Below, piece by piece: positions 7,636 through 9,006 of a DNA stretch of 9,006 bases. The notes under the pieces are model-generated. The model saw only the letters and a program-made list of their open reading frames with translations, searched no databases and had not been told where the DNA came from. Positions within the stretch are counted from its first letter, which is position 1; every line of letters begins with the position of its first letter. The translations under genes were made by a program, and so were the position numbers. Source of the stretch: J061 sp003695725 [NCBI: Candidatus Schekmanbacteria bacterium] (GTDB taxonomy: Bacteria > Schekmanbacteria > GWA2-38-11); assembly GCA_003695725.1 (NCBI GenBank), contig RFHX01000229.1, positions 1 to 9,006 on the forward strand, written 5' to 3'.

Positions 7636-7656
7636 CAGTACCTAGGTAGGGTATAT
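7636..7656 (-). promoter_or_regulatory. Candidate CsoR operator
   Basis: Read on the minus strand, ATACCCTACCTAGGTA (7654-7639) overlaps the -10 element and extends towards csoR. It contains TACC...GGTA arms and the perfect palindrome TACCTAGGTA. It resembles the TACCC/GGGTA type of operator described for CsoR upstream of Bacillus copper genes, with the left half matching best. The position, blocking the promoter of csoR-copZ-copA, fits repression. Confidence 0.55.
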
Positions 7657-7678
7657 TTTATTTAGAAATATTTGTCAA
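7650..7678 (-). promoter_or_regulatory. Promoter of the csoR-copZ-copA operon
   Basis: On the minus strand a perfect -35 TTGACA (7678-7673) is followed after 17 bp by TATACC (7655-7650), which matches 4 of 6 bases of the -10 consensus. Transcription would start near 7643, within the operator. A weak -10 overlapped by the CsoR site is what a tightly repressed, copper-induced promoter would look like. The -35 also lies inside a separate palindrome, TATTTG-T-CAAATA (7669-7681). Confidence 0.6.
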
Positions 7679-7707
7679 ATAATATTTATGGCTTTTCCTC
7701 ACAAAAA

Positions 7708-7716
7708 TGATATAAG
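7708..7716 (+). promoter_or_regulatory. Candidate extended -10 promoter for the radical SAM gene
   Basis: TGATATAAG (7708-7716) fits an extended -10 (TGnTATAAT, one mismatch) on the plus strand, without a recognisable -35. It lies about 110 bp before the proposed start codon. The rest of the 207-bp divergent gap (7622-7828) is AT-rich with no further gene that I can support. Confidence 0.3.
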
Positions 7717-7828
7717 GGTAAAAAATTAAATATGAGAGGATAAGACTAAAACATAGCTGAAAAATAATACCTTTTTGAAAAGCATTCCTTCCAGTCTGCT
7801 TTCTTCAAAAAATATCTTACAATCCAAA

Positions 7829-9006
7829 GTGAAAAAATATAAATACATACTTTGCATTTATCCTTACGAAAAGGAACTTTCCTCAACTGGTTTTATGCCT
7901 CCCTTGGGACTTGAAAGTATTGCATCATCTGTAAAAGATCTATGCGAGACAATAGAAATAGTAGATTTGCGCTATGAAAAAAAACCATTGAGCCACTTCT
8001 TTGCCAAAAGACCTGATGCTGTTTTAATCAGTATAAATTGGTATTACGAAAAAAAGAAAGTTAAAAGAATAGTTTCCTCTATCCCCTCGAAGATTTTAAC
8101 AATTGTTGGTGGAAGGGAAGCAACAGAAAAAGCTGACACTTTTTTTTCTGATTGTCCAAATATCGATTTCATCATCAGAGGCGAAGGTGATAAAGCAATA
8201 GTTGAACTTTTAAGCGGATTAAAAAAAGAAAAAATAAAAGGGCTTTCCTATAGGAAAGGTGAAAGAATCATTCACAATCCACTAAGAAATATAACAGAAC
8301 TGAATCACTTTTATGATATTGACAGAAGCCTTCGCAAATATGAATACAAATTCATTATAAATGGTTTGAATTTAGGGCATAATGTTGATGGAATATTTTC
8401 TTCTCGAGGATGCCCCTATAACTGTAAATTCTGTTCTTTCAATTTCACGCCAACAGGCGAAAAGATTAAATGGAGAGGCAGAAAACCAGAAGATGTAGTT
8501 AATGAAATAAAGAAAATAAGCTCAAAAATAATTATCTTTCTCGATGAAAATTTTACTTTCAATCTAAAAAGGGTTGAAAGTATATGTGATTTGTTAATCA
8601 AAGAAAAAATTAAAAAATTTTTCGTGGCAAACTCGAGAATCGAAATCTCAAAAAATCCCACGGTCCTCTCAAAAATGTATAAAGCCGGCTTTCGAATATT
8701 GACTCTTGGCATTGAATCATCTCAAAACCATATCTTAACTCGTTTGAAAAAAGGATTTACAAGGGAAGAATTGGAAAAAGGATTTAAAGTCTTAAAGCAA
8801 TTTAAAATTTTTACTCACGGATATTTTATTATTGGTAATATTAATGAAACGGAAAATGAAATGCTCGATACTTCAAATTTTGCCAGAAAAGTTGGTTTAT
8901 ATTCATTAGGAGTCAGCAACTTAAGATGTGCCGTATCAACTCCTTTATATTCAGAAATCAAAAATACACCGGGTTATTACATCGATAAAAAAGAAAGAGT
9001 TTATTC
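7829..9006 (+). CDS. B12-binding-type radical SAM protein, unknown substrate (3' end beyond window)
   Basis: The reading frame runs from a GTG at 7829 to the right edge without a stop, so 392 residues are visible and the C-terminus is missing. The N-terminal ~130 residues look like the Rossmann-type B12-binding domain of this superfamily (MPPLGLESIASSVK at 23-36, VDLR at 45-48, VGGREAT at 93-99, IRGEGD at 116-121). They lack the DxHxxG cobalamin-ligand motif, as is normal for this class. The radical SAM cluster motif is CPYNCKFC (C195, C199, C202), preceded by SSRG. Downstream are FLDENFTFN (237-245) and GIESSQNHILTRLKKGFTREEL (294-315), typical of BchE- or Hpn-like enzymes. Family members methylate or cyclise unreactive carbons in lipids, cofactors or natural products; the substrate here cannot be told. 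There is no good ribosome binding site before GTG 7829, and TTG 7775 in the same frame is an alternative. The N-terminus is therefore uncertain. It is divergent from csoR, with no sign of copper control. Confidence 0.85.
   Translation, partial: MKKYKYILCIYPYEKELSSTGFMPPLGLESIASSVKDLCETIEIVDLRYEKKPLSHFFAKRPDAVLISINWYYEKKKVKRIVSSIPSKILTIVGGREATEKADTFFSDCPNIDFIIRGEGDKAIVELLSGLKKEKIKGLSYRKGERIIHNPLRNITELNHFYDIDRSLRKYEYKFIINGLNLGHNVDGIFSSRGCPYNCKFCSFNFTPTGEKIKWRGRKPEDVVNEIKKISSKIIIFLDENFTFNLKRVESICDLLIKEKIKKFFVANSRIEISKNPTVLSKMYKAGFRILTLGIESSQNHILTRLKKGFTREELEKGFKVLKQFKIFTHGYFIIGNINETENEMLDTSNFARKVGLYSLGVSNLRCAVSTPLYSEIKNTPGYYIDKKERVY

Noticed and set aside
7311-7649. Plus-strand 112-codon frame covering csoR
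   Set aside because: It is antisense to a csoR gene with every ligand residue in place; no support for coding on this strand.
7732-7743. Mini-ORF ATG-AGA-GGA-TAA upstream of the radical SAM gene as a regulatory leader peptide
   Set aside because: Three codons with no attenuator structure nearby; more likely chance.
8416-8712. Minus-strand 98-codon frame
   Set aside because: It lies opposite the radical SAM coding region, which continues open through it with conserved motifs on both sides.
1-9006. tRNA, rRNA, CRISPR array, insertion sequence, toxin-antitoxin or phage defence genes
   Set aside because: No cloverleaf-like segments, regular spaced repeats, transposase motifs or defence-type domains were seen on either strand by eye.

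Overview
The window is AT-rich DNA from a Gram-negative (two-membrane) bacterium. It holds eight protein-coding genes and no RNA genes, CRISPR arrays, insertion sequences or phage genes that I can see. A GspN-type envelope protein, a signal-peptide-bearing small protein of a kind I associate with deltaproteobacteria and relatives, a DUF4911-like protein and a B12-binding-type radical SAM protein together suggest Desulfobacterota/Deltaproteobacteria or a related candidate phylum. This assignment is inference and of low confidence. Several genes start with TTG or GTG.

Plus-strand block, 76-2783: a promoter candidate (TTGACA-17-TACATT) precedes a long-chain polyprenyl diphosphate synthase, a 76-residue DUF4911-like protein, and the metalloprotease TldD. 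The three genes are packed with a 13-bp gap and then an 8-bp overlap, so they look like one operon. The TldE/PmbA partner of TldD is not in the window.

Plus-strand block, 2844-4271: a near-consensus sigma70 promoter (TTGACT-17-TATAAT) drives a 111-residue exported protein of unknown function. A GspN-like, AsmA-type periplasmic protein with one N-terminal membrane anchor follows.

Minus-strand block, 7678-4284: a complete copper-homeostasis operon, csoR-copZ-copA, runs towards gspN and ends 12 bp from it. The repressor CsoR has the full Cu(I) C-H-C site. CopZ is a small copper chaperone, and CopA is a Cu(I)-exporting P1B-1 ATPase with three N-terminal heavy-metal-associated (HMA) domains. The csoR promoter carries a CsoR-type operator over its -10 element. 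The likely logic is that Cu(I) releases CsoR, CopZ and CopA are made, and CopZ hands Cu(I) to CopA for export.

Plus-strand, 7829-9006: divergent from csoR, a B12-binding-type radical SAM protein of unknown substrate runs off the right edge.

The functions are mostly familiar. The parts most worth a second look are the three-HMA CopA with a CopZ-like first domain, the layered operator structure in the csoR/radical SAM intergenic region, the small exported protein with its strong promoter, and the radical SAM enzyme.
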